A DNA stretch of 52,787 bases from Actinomadura darangshiensis (GTDB taxonomy: Bacteria > Actinomycetota > Actinomycetes > Streptosporangiales > Streptosporangiaceae): assembly GCF_004349235.1 (NCBI RefSeq), contig NZ_SMKY01000032.1, positions 1 to 52,787 of the forward strand. Direction: 5' to 3'. Below are positions 16,335 to 24,112 of the stretch, one piece after another; position 1 is the first letter of the stretch; every line of letters begins with the position of its first letter. The translations under genes were made by a program, and so were the position numbers. The notes under the pieces were generated by a model. The model was not told the DNA's origin. It made no database searches and saw only the letters and a list, made by a program, of their open reading frames with translations.

Positions 16335-17594
16335 ATGCCGCGTTTCCCGAAACCACCGGAAGGCAGCTGGACCCAGCACTATCCCGAACTCGGCACGGAC
16401 CCGGTGTCCTACGAGGACTCGATCACTCCCGGGTTCTACGAGCGTGAGAAGGAAGCGATCTTCAAGCGCGCCTGGCTGAACGTCGGGCGGGTGGAGCAGC
16501 TCCCGCGCAAAGGCAGCTATTTCACGAAGGACGTCGACGCCGCCCATGCGTCCATCATCGTCCTGCGCGACAGGCAGGGGCAGGTCAGGGCGTTCCACAA
16601 CATCTGCCGCCACCGCGGGAACAAGCTCGTCTGGTCCGACGATCCGAAGCAGGACACGGCGGGTTTCTGCCGGCAGTTCACCTGCAAGTACCACGGCTGG
16701 CGCTACGGCCTCGACGGCGCGCTGACCTTCATCCAGCAGGAGGGCGAGTTCTTCGACGTCGACAAGAGCCGGAACGGCCTCGCGCCGGTGCACTGCGACG
16801 TCTGGGCGGGCTTCATCTTCGTCAACTTCGCCCGGGAGCCCGAGCAGTCGCTCCGCGAGTTCCTCGGCCCGATGGTGACCGCGCTCGACGGCTACCCGTT
16901 CGAGAAGCAGACCGCCCGCTTCGGATACAGCACCACGATCCATGCCAACTGGAAGCTGTACATGGACGCGTTCGCCGAGTTCTACCACGCGCCCGTCCTG
17001 CATGCGAAGCAGTCGCCGGAGAAGTACTCCACCGCCGCCCAGCAGGCCGGATTCGAGGCGCCGCACTACCAGATCGACGGCCCGCACCGAATGGTGAGCA
17101 CGTCCGGCGTGCGCTTCTGGGAAATGGACACCGAGCTGGTCAAGCCCATGGAGATCCTGACCCGCAGCGGGCTGTTCGGCCCCTGGGAGCAGATCGGCCT
17201 CGGCGAGATGCCGCCCGGCGTCAACCCGGCCAAATGCGACCCGTGGGGGCTGGACTCCTTCCAGCTGTTCCCGAACTTCGTGATCCTCATCTGGAGCCAG
17301 GGCTGGTACCTGGCGTACCACTACTGGCCCACGTCGTACAACACTCACGTCTTCGAGGGCAACGTCTACTTCGTCCCGGCGACCGGTGTCCGCGAACGCA
17401 TCGCCCAGGAAATGGCGGCGGTGACGTTCAAGGAGTTCGCGCTCCAGGACTCCAACACTCTGGAGGCCACGCAGATGATGCTCGAAACCCGGTACATCGA
17501 CCGCTTCCATCTCAACGACCAGGAGATCCTCTGCCGGCACCTGCACAAGGTCGTGGGCGAATGGGTCGACGACCACGAAGGGGCCCGCAAGTGA
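16335..17594 (+). CDS. Rieske non-heme iron oxygenase, alpha-type subunit (module 2)
   Basis: A 419-residue paralogue of the enzyme at 11703-12992. Ligand positions are identical: C91 and H93 (NICRHRGNK), C117 and H120 (CKYHGWRYGLDG), D211, H218 and H223 (DAFAEFYHAPVLH). After about residue 225 the two diverge most (here SPEKYSTAAQQAGFEAPHY), which is where substrate specificity would be expected to differ. A strong AGGAGGAGGA ribosome site precedes the ATG. It is followed, with a GTGA overlap, by the second copy of the ~110-residue small protein and then by an amidohydrolase-like gene. The two oxygenases may act at different positions of one substrate or on related compounds. Confidence 0.93.
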   Translation: MPRFPKPPEGSWTQHYPELGTDPVSYEDSITPGFYEREKEAIFKRAWLNVGRVEQLPRKGSYFTKDVDAAHASIIVLRDRQGQVRAFHNICRHRGNKLVWSDDPKQDTAGFCRQFTCKYHGWRYGLDGALTFIQQEGEFFDVDKSRNGLAPVHCDVWAGFIFVNFAREPEQSLREFLGPMVTALDGYPFEKQTARFGYSTTIHANWKLYMDAFAEFYHAPVLHAKQSPEKYSTAAQQAGFEAPHYQIDGPHRMVSTSGVRFWEMDTELVKPMEILTRSGLFGPWEQIGLGEMPPGVNPAKCDPWGLDSFQLFPNFVILIWSQGWYLAYHYWPTSYNTHVFEGNVYFVPATGVRERIAQEMAAVTFKEFALQDSNTLEATQMMLETRYIDRFHLNDQEILCRHLHKVVGEWVDDHEGARK

Positions 17595-17923
17595 GTGCGC
17601 TGCTGCCCGAGCGATTCGCCGATCTGGAGCCGTTCGCCGCGAAATGGTGCCTGCCCACCGAGCACGAACGGTACGGCATGCGGCTGGCGAGCACGACCGA
17701 GGAGATGCAGGCGTTCTACGACGCCGTCGTGCCCCGCGCCGAGGAGGCCATGGCCCACCTCGAAGGGCTCGCGTTCGACGCGCTGCCCGAGGACGCCACG
17801 AACCTCCTGCACCTGCTGTACTCGATGGTCCAGGTGTCCTTCCCGGTCGAGGTGTGGCGGCAGCCCCGCGTCCCCGACAGCGGGTCGTCGAGCTTCGACT
17901 GCCTCGTCGAGCCCGTGCCGTGA
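17591..17923 (+). CDS. Conserved small protein paired with Rieske oxygenase (module 2)
   Basis: A 110-residue paralogue of the protein at 12989-13324, of unrecognised family. It starts (GTG) SALLPERFADLEPFAAKWCL, includes STTEEMQAFYDAVVPRAEEA and NLLHLLYSMVQVSFPVEVW, and ends with LVEPVP. Like its paralogue it is short, soluble, probably helical and locked between a Rieske gene and the next gene by 4-bp overlaps on both sides. Conserved blocks fall at both ends and in the middle, so the whole protein, not one motif, has been kept. A dedicated subunit or maturation factor of this Rieske subfamily is an inference. Confidence 0.8.
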   Translation: MSALLPERFADLEPFAAKWCLPTEHERYGMRLASTTEEMQAFYDAVVPRAEEAMAHLEGLAFDALPEDATNLLHLLYSMVQVSFPVEVWRQPRVPDSGSSSFDCLVEPVP

Positions 17924-19176
17924 CCGCGCCGTCCGAGGCGCCGATCGTGCTGCGGGCCCGGCGCTGGGCGGACGTCGGCGCTGGGGAGGTCCGGTCACCG
18001 GCGGCGATCGTGGTGGAGGGGAACCGCATCACCGCGGTGAACCCCGCCGAGACCCCCGCCGGGGCGACCGAGATCGACCTTGGCGACGTGACGCTGCTGC
18101 CCGGGCTGATGGACATGGAGCTCAACTTCCTGATCGGCGGCCCGGAGACCCCGACGGGCCTGCCGCTGCCGATGCACGGGGTCCAGGACGATCCGGCGTA
18201 CCGCTCGATCCGCGCGACCCTGAACGCCCGGACGACACTGCTCGCCGGGTTCACCACCGTCCGCAACCTCGGCCTGATGGTCAAGACGGGCGGCTACCTC
18301 CTGGACGTCGCCGTGCAGCGCGCCATCGACCAGGGGTGGGTGGACGGTCCCCGCATCATCCCGGCGGGCCATGCGGTCACCCCGTACGGCGGCCACCTCG
18401 ACCCGACCGTCTTCCAGCGCCTGGCGCCGGGGATCATGCCGCTGAGCATCGGCGAGGGCATCGCCAACGGCGTCGGCGAGGTGCGCGCCTGCGTCCGCTA
18501 CCAGCTCCGGCACGGCGCCAAAGTGATCAAGGTGTCGGCGTCGGGCGGGGTGATGTCGCACAGCACCGGCCCCGGCTCCCAGCAGTACTCCGACGAGGAG
18601 CTGGCGGCCATCGCCGACGAGGCGCACCGGGCCGGCGTCCGCGTCGCCGCGCACGCGGTGGGGGACCGGGCGGTGCGGGCGTGCGTCCGGGCCGGCATCG
18701 ACTGCGTCGAGCACGGCTTCCTGGCCGGCGAGGAGACCCTCGCGCTGATGGCCGAGCACGGCACGTTCCTGGTGTCGACGACCTACCTGACCGACGCGAT
18801 GGACGTCGGGCGGGCCGCGCCCGAACTGCGGAAGAAGGCCGCCGAGGTCTTCCCCCGCGCCAGGTCGATGCTTCCCAAGGCCATCGCCGCCGGGGTCAGG
18901 ATCGCCTGCGGCACCGACGCCCCGGCCGTCCCCCACGGCGACAATGCCAAGGAGCTCGCCGCCCTGGTGTCGCGCGGGATGACCCCGATGCAGGCGCTGC
19001 GGGCCGCGACCGTCACCAGCGCGGAACTGGTCGAGCTCGACCACGAGCTGGGCCGCCTGGAGGAGGGGTTCCTCGCCGACATCATCGCCGTCCCCGGTGA
19101 CCCGTCGCGGGACATCACCGTCACCCAGGACGTGCGGTTCGTCATGAAGGACGGCCGCGTCCACAAGAACACCTGA
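17920..19176 (+). CDS. Amidohydrolase-superfamily protein lacking the HxH metal motif
   Basis: A 418-residue protein of the imidazolonepropionase-like amidohydrolase group (beta-sandwich plus TIM barrel). Most active-site residues are present: the candidate carboxylated Lys K204 (KVIKVSASGG), H245 (AAHAVGD), H265 (CVEHGF) and D333 (CGTDAP). The strand-1 HxH pair that normally follows PGLID is absent: the sequence is PGLMDMELNFLIGG, placing E67 and N69 where the two His should be. This would remove or remodel the alpha metal site. It overlaps the small-protein gene by GTGA and closes the second Rieske operon. The reaction is unknown; a lactonase or an altered mononuclear hydrolase are both possible. 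Confidence 0.85.
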   Translation: MTAPSEAPIVLRARRWADVGAGEVRSPAAIVVEGNRITAVNPAETPAGATEIDLGDVTLLPGLMDMELNFLIGGPETPTGLPLPMHGVQDDPAYRSIRATLNARTTLLAGFTTVRNLGLMVKTGGYLLDVAVQRAIDQGWVDGPRIIPAGHAVTPYGGHLDPTVFQRLAPGIMPLSIGEGIANGVGEVRACVRYQLRHGAKVIKVSASGGVMSHSTGPGSQQYSDEELAAIADEAHRAGVRVAAHAVGDRAVRACVRAGIDCVEHGFLAGEETLALMAEHGTFLVSTTYLTDAMDVGRAAPELRKKAAEVFPRARSMLPKAIAAGVRIACGTDAPAVPHGDNAKELAALVSRGMTPMQALRAATVTSAELVELDHELGRLEEGFLADIIAVPGDPSRDITVTQDVRFVMKDGRVHKNT

Positions 19177-19200
19177 CCGCCCCACCCGAACGGAGCGCAC

Positions 19201-19512
19201 ATGACAGGCGGCGTGATGATCGTCGAATCGTGTCCCTCGTCCACCCGGGACGCCCCGGCCTACCACGACTGGTACGACAACAAGCACATTCCCGAGGTGC
19301 TGCGGCTGGAGGGCTTCGTCTCCGCCAGGCGGCTGGAGTCCCTCGACGGCGGCACCTTCGTCGTGATCTATGAGATCGAGGGCGATCTGGAGCGGGCCAA
19401 GGCGGCGCTGAGCGAGGCGCAGTCGTCCGGGAGGCTCTCGCGGCCGGAGGGGGTCCGGCTCGACCCGCCTCCGGAGATCCGCTACCTCCGCCGGCGGGAC
19501 GGGAGCCATTAG
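19201..19512 (+). CDS. EthD-like / dimeric alpha-beta barrel protein
   Basis: A 103-residue protein with the ferredoxin-like dimeric alpha/beta-barrel pattern: GVMIVESCPSSTR, then YHDWYDNKHIPEVLRLEGFV, SARRLESLDGGTFVVIYEIE. The WYDNKHIPEV segment is characteristic of EthD-related proteins, which often accompany oxygenases and are thought to bind or protect reactive intermediates. It starts 24 bp after the amidohydrolase-like gene and ends the oxygenase island; the next promoter (class B) begins 7 bp further. Confidence 0.75.
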   Translation: MTGGVMIVESCPSSTRDAPAYHDWYDNKHIPEVLRLEGFVSARRLESLDGGTFVVIYEIEGDLERAKAALSEAQSSGRLSRPEGVRLDPPPEIRYLRRRDGSH

Positions 19513-19518
19513 TGGTTT

Positions 19519-19532
19519 TGACGTCGAAGTCG
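19519..19532. promoter_or_regulatory. Class B operator, site 1
   Basis: TGACGTCGAAGTCG: matches the GACGTCnAnGTC pattern shared with 25245, 28527 and 29301. It is 68 bp upstream of the SnoaL-like gene, with TAGGAT at 19536-19541 as a possible -10. Confidence 0.65.
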
Positions 19533-19600
19533 AGTTAGGATCGCAGCGGGCCGGCCGCGCCGGCGGGCCCGGTACCGGCTCCTGCTGAGGAGGTCGAAGC

Positions 19601-20044
19601 GTGGACGCCTCGCGCATCGCCGACGTCATCGAGATCGAGCAGCTGCTCGCGCGCTACGCGGCCGGCATGACGAAGGACGACGTGGACGCGGTCGTCGCCG
19701 TGTTCGCCCCGGACGGCACCTACAGCGCGTTCGGCGAGGAGTACGGGGTCGGCGACTTCCCCGGGCTGGTCGCGGCCGCGCCGAAGGGGCTGTTCTCGGT
19801 GGGGACTCCGGCCATCACGTTCGACGGGGAGGCGTCGGCCGCGGGCGAGCAGCCCCTGTGCTTCGTCGCCCAGCACGACCACTCGATGCGGATCGGCTGG
19901 TACACCGACACCTACACCCGCACGCCGGACGGGTGGCGGCTGCGGACGAGGGCGATGACCTTCCTGCGGCGCAGCGGCGCCCGCGACTCGGGGCGGCCCC
20001 ATGACCCGCTGCGCCCGGCGCCGACGCAGCGGTCCGCGAACTGA
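19601..20044 (+). CDS. SnoaL-like / NTF2-fold protein
   Basis: A 147-residue protein of the NTF2-like superfamily. The start IADVIEIEQLLARYAAGMTK followed by DDVDAVVAVFAPDGTYSAFG and the C-terminal strand GWYTDTYTRTPDGWRLRTRA is the usual cone-fold signature. Members include ketosteroid isomerase-like and SnoaL cyclase-like enzymes as well as ring-hydroxylating beta-like subunits; catalytic residues are not clear enough to choose. GTG start preceded by GAGGAGG. First gene of a three-gene plus-strand operon with two acyl-CoA dehydrogenase subunits, under class B operator site 1. Confidence 0.82.
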   Translation: MDASRIADVIEIEQLLARYAAGMTKDDVDAVVAVFAPDGTYSAFGEEYGVGDFPGLVAAAPKGLFSVGTPAITFDGEASAAGEQPLCFVAQHDHSMRIGWYTDTYTRTPDGWRLRTRAMTFLRRSGARDSGRPHDPLRPAPTQRSAN

Positions 20045-20055
20045 GAGCGTGCCCG

Positions 20056-21186
20056 GTGGACCTCCCGGAGTTCCGCGCCGGCCTGGACGCGTGGCTCGAC
20101 GAGCACGAGCCCGAGCTGAGGATGGAGGCCGGCCCGGACGTCGCCTTCGACCAAGAGATAGAACATCTCTCCAAGGTGAAGCGCACGACCTACGACGCGG
20201 GCTGGATGCGCCGGGGCTGGCCCGAACGGGTCGGCGGGCTCGGCGGTTCCACGCTCCTGCGCGCCTACCTCGGCGAGGCGCTGGCGTCCCGCGACCTGAT
20301 CGAGCCCGGCATCTACTCGATGACCGAGGTGCTGGCACCCACCATGATCGAGTTCGCGCCGGCGGGCCTGGCGGCGGAGATGGTGCCGCGGCTCCTGCGC
20401 GGCGACGAGACCTGGTGCCAGGGCTTCTCCGAGCCGGGCTCCGGCAGCGACCTGGGCTCGCTGGCCTGCCGCGCCCGCCGGGATGGCGGCTCGTGGCACG
20501 TCATCGGGCAGAAGGTCTGGACGAGCCTGGCGCAGTACGCGCACCGCTGCGTCTTGCTGGTGCGCACCGGCACGCCGGAGTCGGGCAGCAGGGGCATCAC
20601 CGCGCTGTTCGTCGACATGGACTCGCCCGGCGTCACGGTGCGCCCGATCCGCGCGATGCACGGCCGGGACGAGTTCTGCGAAGTGTTCTTCGACGACGTA
20701 CGCGTACCGCTCGAACGCACCCTCGGCGAGGCCGGCGGCGGCTGGGCGGTCGCGATGGACCTGCTGCCCTACGAGCGGAGCACGTCCCTGTGGCACCGCG
20801 GCGCCTACCTGCGGCAGCGGCTGGGACGCCTGCTCGCGTCGGTCCCGGACGGCACGATCGACCCCGGCGACCTCGGCGCGGTCGCGCAACTCGCCTTCGC
20901 CCTGCATGCCCGCTCGCGCGGGACGCAGCACCGGATGGAGCGCGGCGAGCGGCTCGGCCCGGAGACCTCGGTCGACAAGGTGCTGCTCGCCACCACCGAG
21001 CAGGCGGTGTTCGACCTGGTCGCGGACGCGGTGCCGGCGGCCGTCGCGGTCGGCGGCGACGCGGCCGCCGGCCGGTGGCGCACCGAGTTCCTGTACTCGC
21101 GGGCGGCGACGGTCTACGGCGGCAGCGCCGAGATCCAGCGCGGCATCATCGCGCGCCGCCTGCTCGGCCTTGGGGCGGAACGATGA
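20056..21186 (+). CDS. Acyl-CoA dehydrogenase subunit (full-length partner, pair 1)
   Basis: FAD-dependent acyl-CoA dehydrogenase of 376 residues, introducing an alpha-beta double bond into an acyl-CoA. Visible are RGWPERVGGLGGS, the FAD-binding WCQGFSEPGSGSDL, GQKVWTSLAQYAHRCVLLVR and the C-terminal YGGSAEIQRGIIARRLLGL. The GG in place of the YEG Glu of simple ACADs is common in the alpha2-beta2 actinobacterial enzymes, in which a second, divergent subunit completes the FAD/active sites. That partner follows directly with an ATGA overlap. GTG start, weak ribosome site. Confidence 0.9.
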   Translation: MDLPEFRAGLDAWLDEHEPELRMEAGPDVAFDQEIEHLSKVKRTTYDAGWMRRGWPERVGGLGGSTLLRAYLGEALASRDLIEPGIYSMTEVLAPTMIEFAPAGLAAEMVPRLLRGDETWCQGFSEPGSGSDLGSLACRARRDGGSWHVIGQKVWTSLAQYAHRCVLLVRTGTPESGSRGITALFVDMDSPGVTVRPIRAMHGRDEFCEVFFDDVRVPLERTLGEAGGGWAVAMDLLPYERSTSLWHRGAYLRQRLGRLLASVPDGTIDPGDLGAVAQLAFALHARSRGTQHRMERGERLGPETSVDKVLLATTEQAVFDLVADAVPAAVAVGGDAAAGRWRTEFLYSRAATVYGGSAEIQRGIIARRLLGLGAER

Positions 21187-22190
21187 TGGATACCGGCACC
21201 GCCGAACTGCTGGGGGAGAGCCTGGAGGCGGCCTTCCGGAACGAGACCGCCGCGGCGGTGGAGGCGTCGCTGGCCGAGGTCGGCTGGCGGGAGGCGCTGG
21301 ACGAAGAGGGGATCGCGGTCGTCCCGCTGCTGTTCGGCCGGCAGGGCATGGCGAACGCGGTCTCCGGCGCGCTGGACGACCTGCTGACGACCGCCCTCGG
21401 GTTGCCCGCCGGCCCGGACACCGCGTTCGTGCTACCCGAGTTCGGGAGCTGCGGACCACCGGGCCGCATTCACGACGGCGCCCTCACGGTGCGAGGTCTC
21501 GGCACCGTACGGACGGCCGGCGCCGCCCACGCCGTGGTGCTCGCCGCCGGACCGGACGGCGCGCTCCGGGCAGTCACGGTCGAGACGGGGAAACTCCAGG
21601 CCCGGCCGATCGGAGGCGTCGATCCCCGCCTCGGGCTGACCGCGATGGAAGGGCAGGGCCTCACCGCGTCGCAAGGCACCGCGTCGCAAGGCACCGCGCC
21701 GCAAGGCACCGGGATCGCGGCCGCCGCCTGGGAGGGCGCGCTGGCGTCCGGACGGCTGGCGCTGGCGCACGAGCTGAGCGGTGCCTCCCGGACGATGCTC
21801 CGCCTGGCGTGCGAGCACGCGGTGACGCGCGTCCAGTTCGGGAGCCCGATCGGCGCGTTCCAGGCCGTCCGGCACCGGCTGGCCGAGTCCCTGGTCGCGG
21901 TCGAGAGCACGGAAGCCGCCGCCGGCGCCGCGATCGAGGAGGGCGGCGAGGTCTCCGCTCTGGCGGCGGGCATGGCCAAGGCCCTCGCGGGACGCAACGC
22001 GCGCACGGTGGCGCGGCACTGCCAGCAGGTGCTCGCCGGCGTCGGGTTCACCGACGAGCACGACTTCCACCGCTACTTCCGGCGCGTCCTCACCCTCGAC
22101 GGCCTCCTCGGCGATTCCCGGACGCTGACGCGCGAACTCGGAGAGCGACTGCTGCGCGACCGGCGCCTGCCCCCGCCGCCGCCCCTGTGA
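21183..22190 (+). CDS. Acyl-CoA dehydrogenase-like subunit (divergent partner, pair 1)
   Basis: A 335-residue divergent acyl-CoA dehydrogenase. The N-terminal and middle domains are poorly conserved; the C-terminal helical domain is clear in RLACEHAVTRVQFGSPIGAF followed by QAVRHRLAESLVAVES, and VARHCQQVLAGVGFTDEHDFHRYFRR. This fits the short subunit of heterotetrameric alpha2-beta2 dehydrogenases known from mycobacterial sterol side-chain degradation. A three-copy 15-bp tandem repeat (21663-21707) adds TASQG-TASQG-TAPQG to the middle domain. It ends 9 bp from the convergent hydratase gene. Confidence 0.85.
   Translation: MMDTGTAELLGESLEAAFRNETAAAVEASLAEVGWREALDEEGIAVVPLLFGRQGMANAVSGALDDLLTTALGLPAGPDTAFVLPEFGSCGPPGRIHDGALTVRGLGTVRTAGAAHAVVLAAGPDGALRAVTVETGKLQARPIGGVDPRLGLTAMEGQGLTASQGTASQGTAPQGTGIAAAAWEGALASGRLALAHELSGASRTMLRLACEHAVTRVQFGSPIGAFQAVRHRLAESLVAVESTEAAAGAAIEEGGEVSALAAGMAKALAGRNARTVARHCQQVLAGVGFTDEHDFHRYFRRVLTLDGLLGDSRTLTRELGERLLRDRRLPPPPPL
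21663..21707 (+). repeat. Three-copy 15-bp in-frame tandem repeat
   Basis: Units ACCGCGTCGCAAGGC at 21663-21677 and 21678-21692 and one with a single change (GCC for TCG start base) at 21693-21707. It encodes repeated TASQG/TAPQG in a loop before the C-terminal helical domain of the divergent ACAD subunit. Slippage-prone by nature. Confidence 0.9.
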
Positions 22191-22199
22191 ACCGGAGCC

Positions 22200-22985
22200 T
22201 CACTTCTTCCGCTTGGCCTTCTGCTTGTCGAGGGTCGCCCGCAGTTCCGGGGACAGGAAGGAGCGGTCCTCCGCGGCGATCGCGAAATCGAGCGTGCCGA
22301 GGACGGCGCGTTCCAGATGCAGGTTCAGGACGCGCTTGGTGTCCTCCATCGTCCGCCGGGGGAGGGCCGCGAGCCGGCGCGCGCAGGCCATCGCCGACTC
22401 CAGCACCTCGCCGTCGGCGCAGACATGGTTGGCCAGGCCGATCTCGGCGGCCCGGCGGGCGCTGATCCGGTCCCCGGTGAGGGCGTACTCCTTGGCCAGC
22501 TGGAGGCTGGTCAGCAGCGGCCACGTCACCGGGCCGCCGTCGGCCGCCACCAGCCCGACCATGACGTGGGGGTCGGCGAGGTGGGCGCTCTCCGCGATGA
22601 ACACGATGTCGGAGAGCGCGACGAGGCTGCAGCCGAGCCCGACCGCCGGCCCGTTGACCGCCGCGACGACCGGCAGCCGGCACTGCACCATCCCGGTGAC
22701 GATGCGGCGCGCGTCCACCAGGGTCTGCCGCCGCAGCGCGTCGTCCTTGGTCAGCTCGTCCAGGTAGGCGAAGTCGCCGCCCGCCGAGAACGCCCGCCCC
22801 GCTCCGGTGAGCACGACCGCTCGGGCGTCGTCGTCCGCGTCGAGGCGCGGGAACAGCGCGCCGAGGCCCTCGTGCAGGACGTGGTTGGTCGCGTTCAGGG
22901 ACTCGGGGCGGTTGAGCGTCACGACCCTGATCGGCCCGTCCGCGGTGACCTCGATCTCGGGGGGCATCCCGTACGCGCCGCTCAC
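22200..22985 (-). CDS. Enoyl-CoA hydratase/isomerase
   Basis: Crotonase of 261 residues. VVTLNRPESLNATNHVLHEG opens the fold, AFSAGGDFAYLDEL forms the first oxyanion loop and NGPAVGLGCSLVALSDIVF the second, with LADPHVMVGLVAADGG at the active-site end. It would hydrate the enoyl-CoA produced by the dehydrogenase pair encoded just upstream. The GTG at 22985 gives a GTGA overlap with the ACAD stop; an ATG six codons later is an alternative. The C-terminus is Lys-rich (LDKQKAKRKK). Last gene of the 25187-to-22200 minus-strand operon. Confidence 0.9.
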   Translation of the reverse strand: MSGAYGMPPEIEVTADGPIRVVTLNRPESLNATNHVLHEGLGALFPRLDADDDARAVVLTGAGRAFSAGGDFAYLDELTKDDALRRQTLVDARRIVTGMVQCRLPVVAAVNGPAVGLGCSLVALSDIVFIAESAHLADPHVMVGLVAADGGPVTWPLLTSLQLAKEYALTGDRISARRAAEIGLANHVCADGEVLESAMACARRLAALPRRTMEDTKRVLNLHLERAVLGTLDFAIAAEDRSFLSPELRATLDKQKAKRKK

Positions 22986-24112
22986 GACGCCGGCAGCCCG
23001 AGGATCCGGGTCGCCACCAGGTTGCGCTGGACCTGCGACGTCCCGCCCATGATGCTCTGCGCCCGGCTGTAGAGGTACATCTTCAGCCACGTGTCCTCCT
23101 CGATGCCGCCCGTCCGGTCGCCGATGCCGAGCGCGGCGTGCCCCACGGTCTGTTCGACCCGTGTCATCAGCAGCTTGTCCACCGAGCCCGCGGGCCCGTG
23201 CGAGGTTCCGTCCAGCCGGTCGGAGAGCCGCCGGCACACGTGCAGCCGCAGCATCTCGGCCTCGACGACCGCCCACGCCACGTCCCGCACGTTCTCCGCG
23301 GTGAAGCGGCCGGGCTCGGAGCGCAGCGCGGCCACCAGTTCGCCGACCGCCTTGCCGTAGCGCGCGACGTAGCCGAGCTCGCCCGGCTCCCGCTCATGGC
23401 TCACCACCGTCATGGCGAGCGGCCAGCCCTCGCCCGGTGCCCCGACCATGTCGGCCGCCTCGGCGACCGCGCCGTCCAGGAGCACCTCGCCGAACTCCCG
23501 GGTCACCCCGTTGATCATCTTGAGCGGGCGCCGCCCGACGGCGGGCTGGTCCATCCGGACGGCGAACGCCGACAGCCCCTTGTGCCTGGGCACGCCGGGG
23601 TCGGTCCGGGCCAGCACCAGGCACCAGTCGGCCTCGTCGGAGTAGCTCGTCCAGACCTTGTGCCCGCTGATGAGGTACCGGTCGCCGCGCCGGACGGCGC
23701 GTGTGCGCAGCGCCGCCAGGTCCGACCCGGCGTCCGGTTCGCTGAACCCCTGGCACCAGCGCTCGCGCCCGCTGACCAGGCCGGGCAGGAAGCGGCGCCG
23801 CACGTCCTCGGCCGCGTGCCGCATCATGCCCTGGACCAGGTAGCCGAGGCTGGGACGCGGCGGGGCGCCGGCCTGCGCCAACTCCTCGTCGACGATCGCC
23901 TCGTACACGCTCGGCAGGCCGCGGCCGCCGACTTCCTCGGGCCACGACAGGCCGAAGAACCCGGCGTCGTACAGCGCCCGGTGCCAGGGGGCCTGGCCGT
24001 CCCAGTACGCGTCGGCCGTCGACGACTGGGGGAGCCCCGGATTGTGCTCCGCGAGCCAGGCCCGCAGCCGCAGGCGGAACGCGGCCTCCTCGGGGGAGTC
24101 AGCGAAGTCCAT
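22982..24112 (-). CDS. Acyl-CoA dehydrogenase subunit (full-length partner, pair 2)
   Basis: A 376-residue acyl-CoA dehydrogenase: GFFGLSWPEEVGGRGLPSVY, the FAD motif WCQGFSEPDAGSDLAALRTR, ISGHKVWTSYSDEADWCLVLAR, and C-terminal SIMGGTSQVQRNLVATRILGL. As in pair 1, the terminal motif is GGTS and the gene is joined to a divergent shorter ACAD gene, here located upstream and overlapping by 14 bp. Likely catalyses one round of acyl-CoA dehydrogenation on a bulky substrate as a heteromer. Confidence 0.9.
   Translation of the reverse strand: MDFADSPEEAAFRLRLRAWLAEHNPGLPQSSTADAYWDGQAPWHRALYDAGFFGLSWPEEVGGRGLPSVYEAIVDEELAQAGAPPRPSLGYLVQGMMRHAAEDVRRRFLPGLVSGRERWCQGFSEPDAGSDLAALRTRAVRRGDRYLISGHKVWTSYSDEADWCLVLARTDPGVPRHKGLSAFAVRMDQPAVGRRPLKMINGVTREFGEVLLDGAVAEAADMVGAPGEGWPLAMTVVSHEREPGELGYVARYGKAVGELVAALRSEPGRFTAENVRDVAWAVVEAEMLRLHVCRRLSDRLDGTSHGPAGSVDKLLMTRVEQTVGHAALGIGDRTGGIEEDTWLKMYLYSRAQSIMGGTSQVQRNLVATRILGLPAS

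Noticed and set aside
15495..18284. Open minus-strand frame of about 929 codons
   Set aside because: Antisense to the CMD, Rieske 2, small protein and amidohydrolase genes, all of which have clear motifs, ribosome sites and overlaps.
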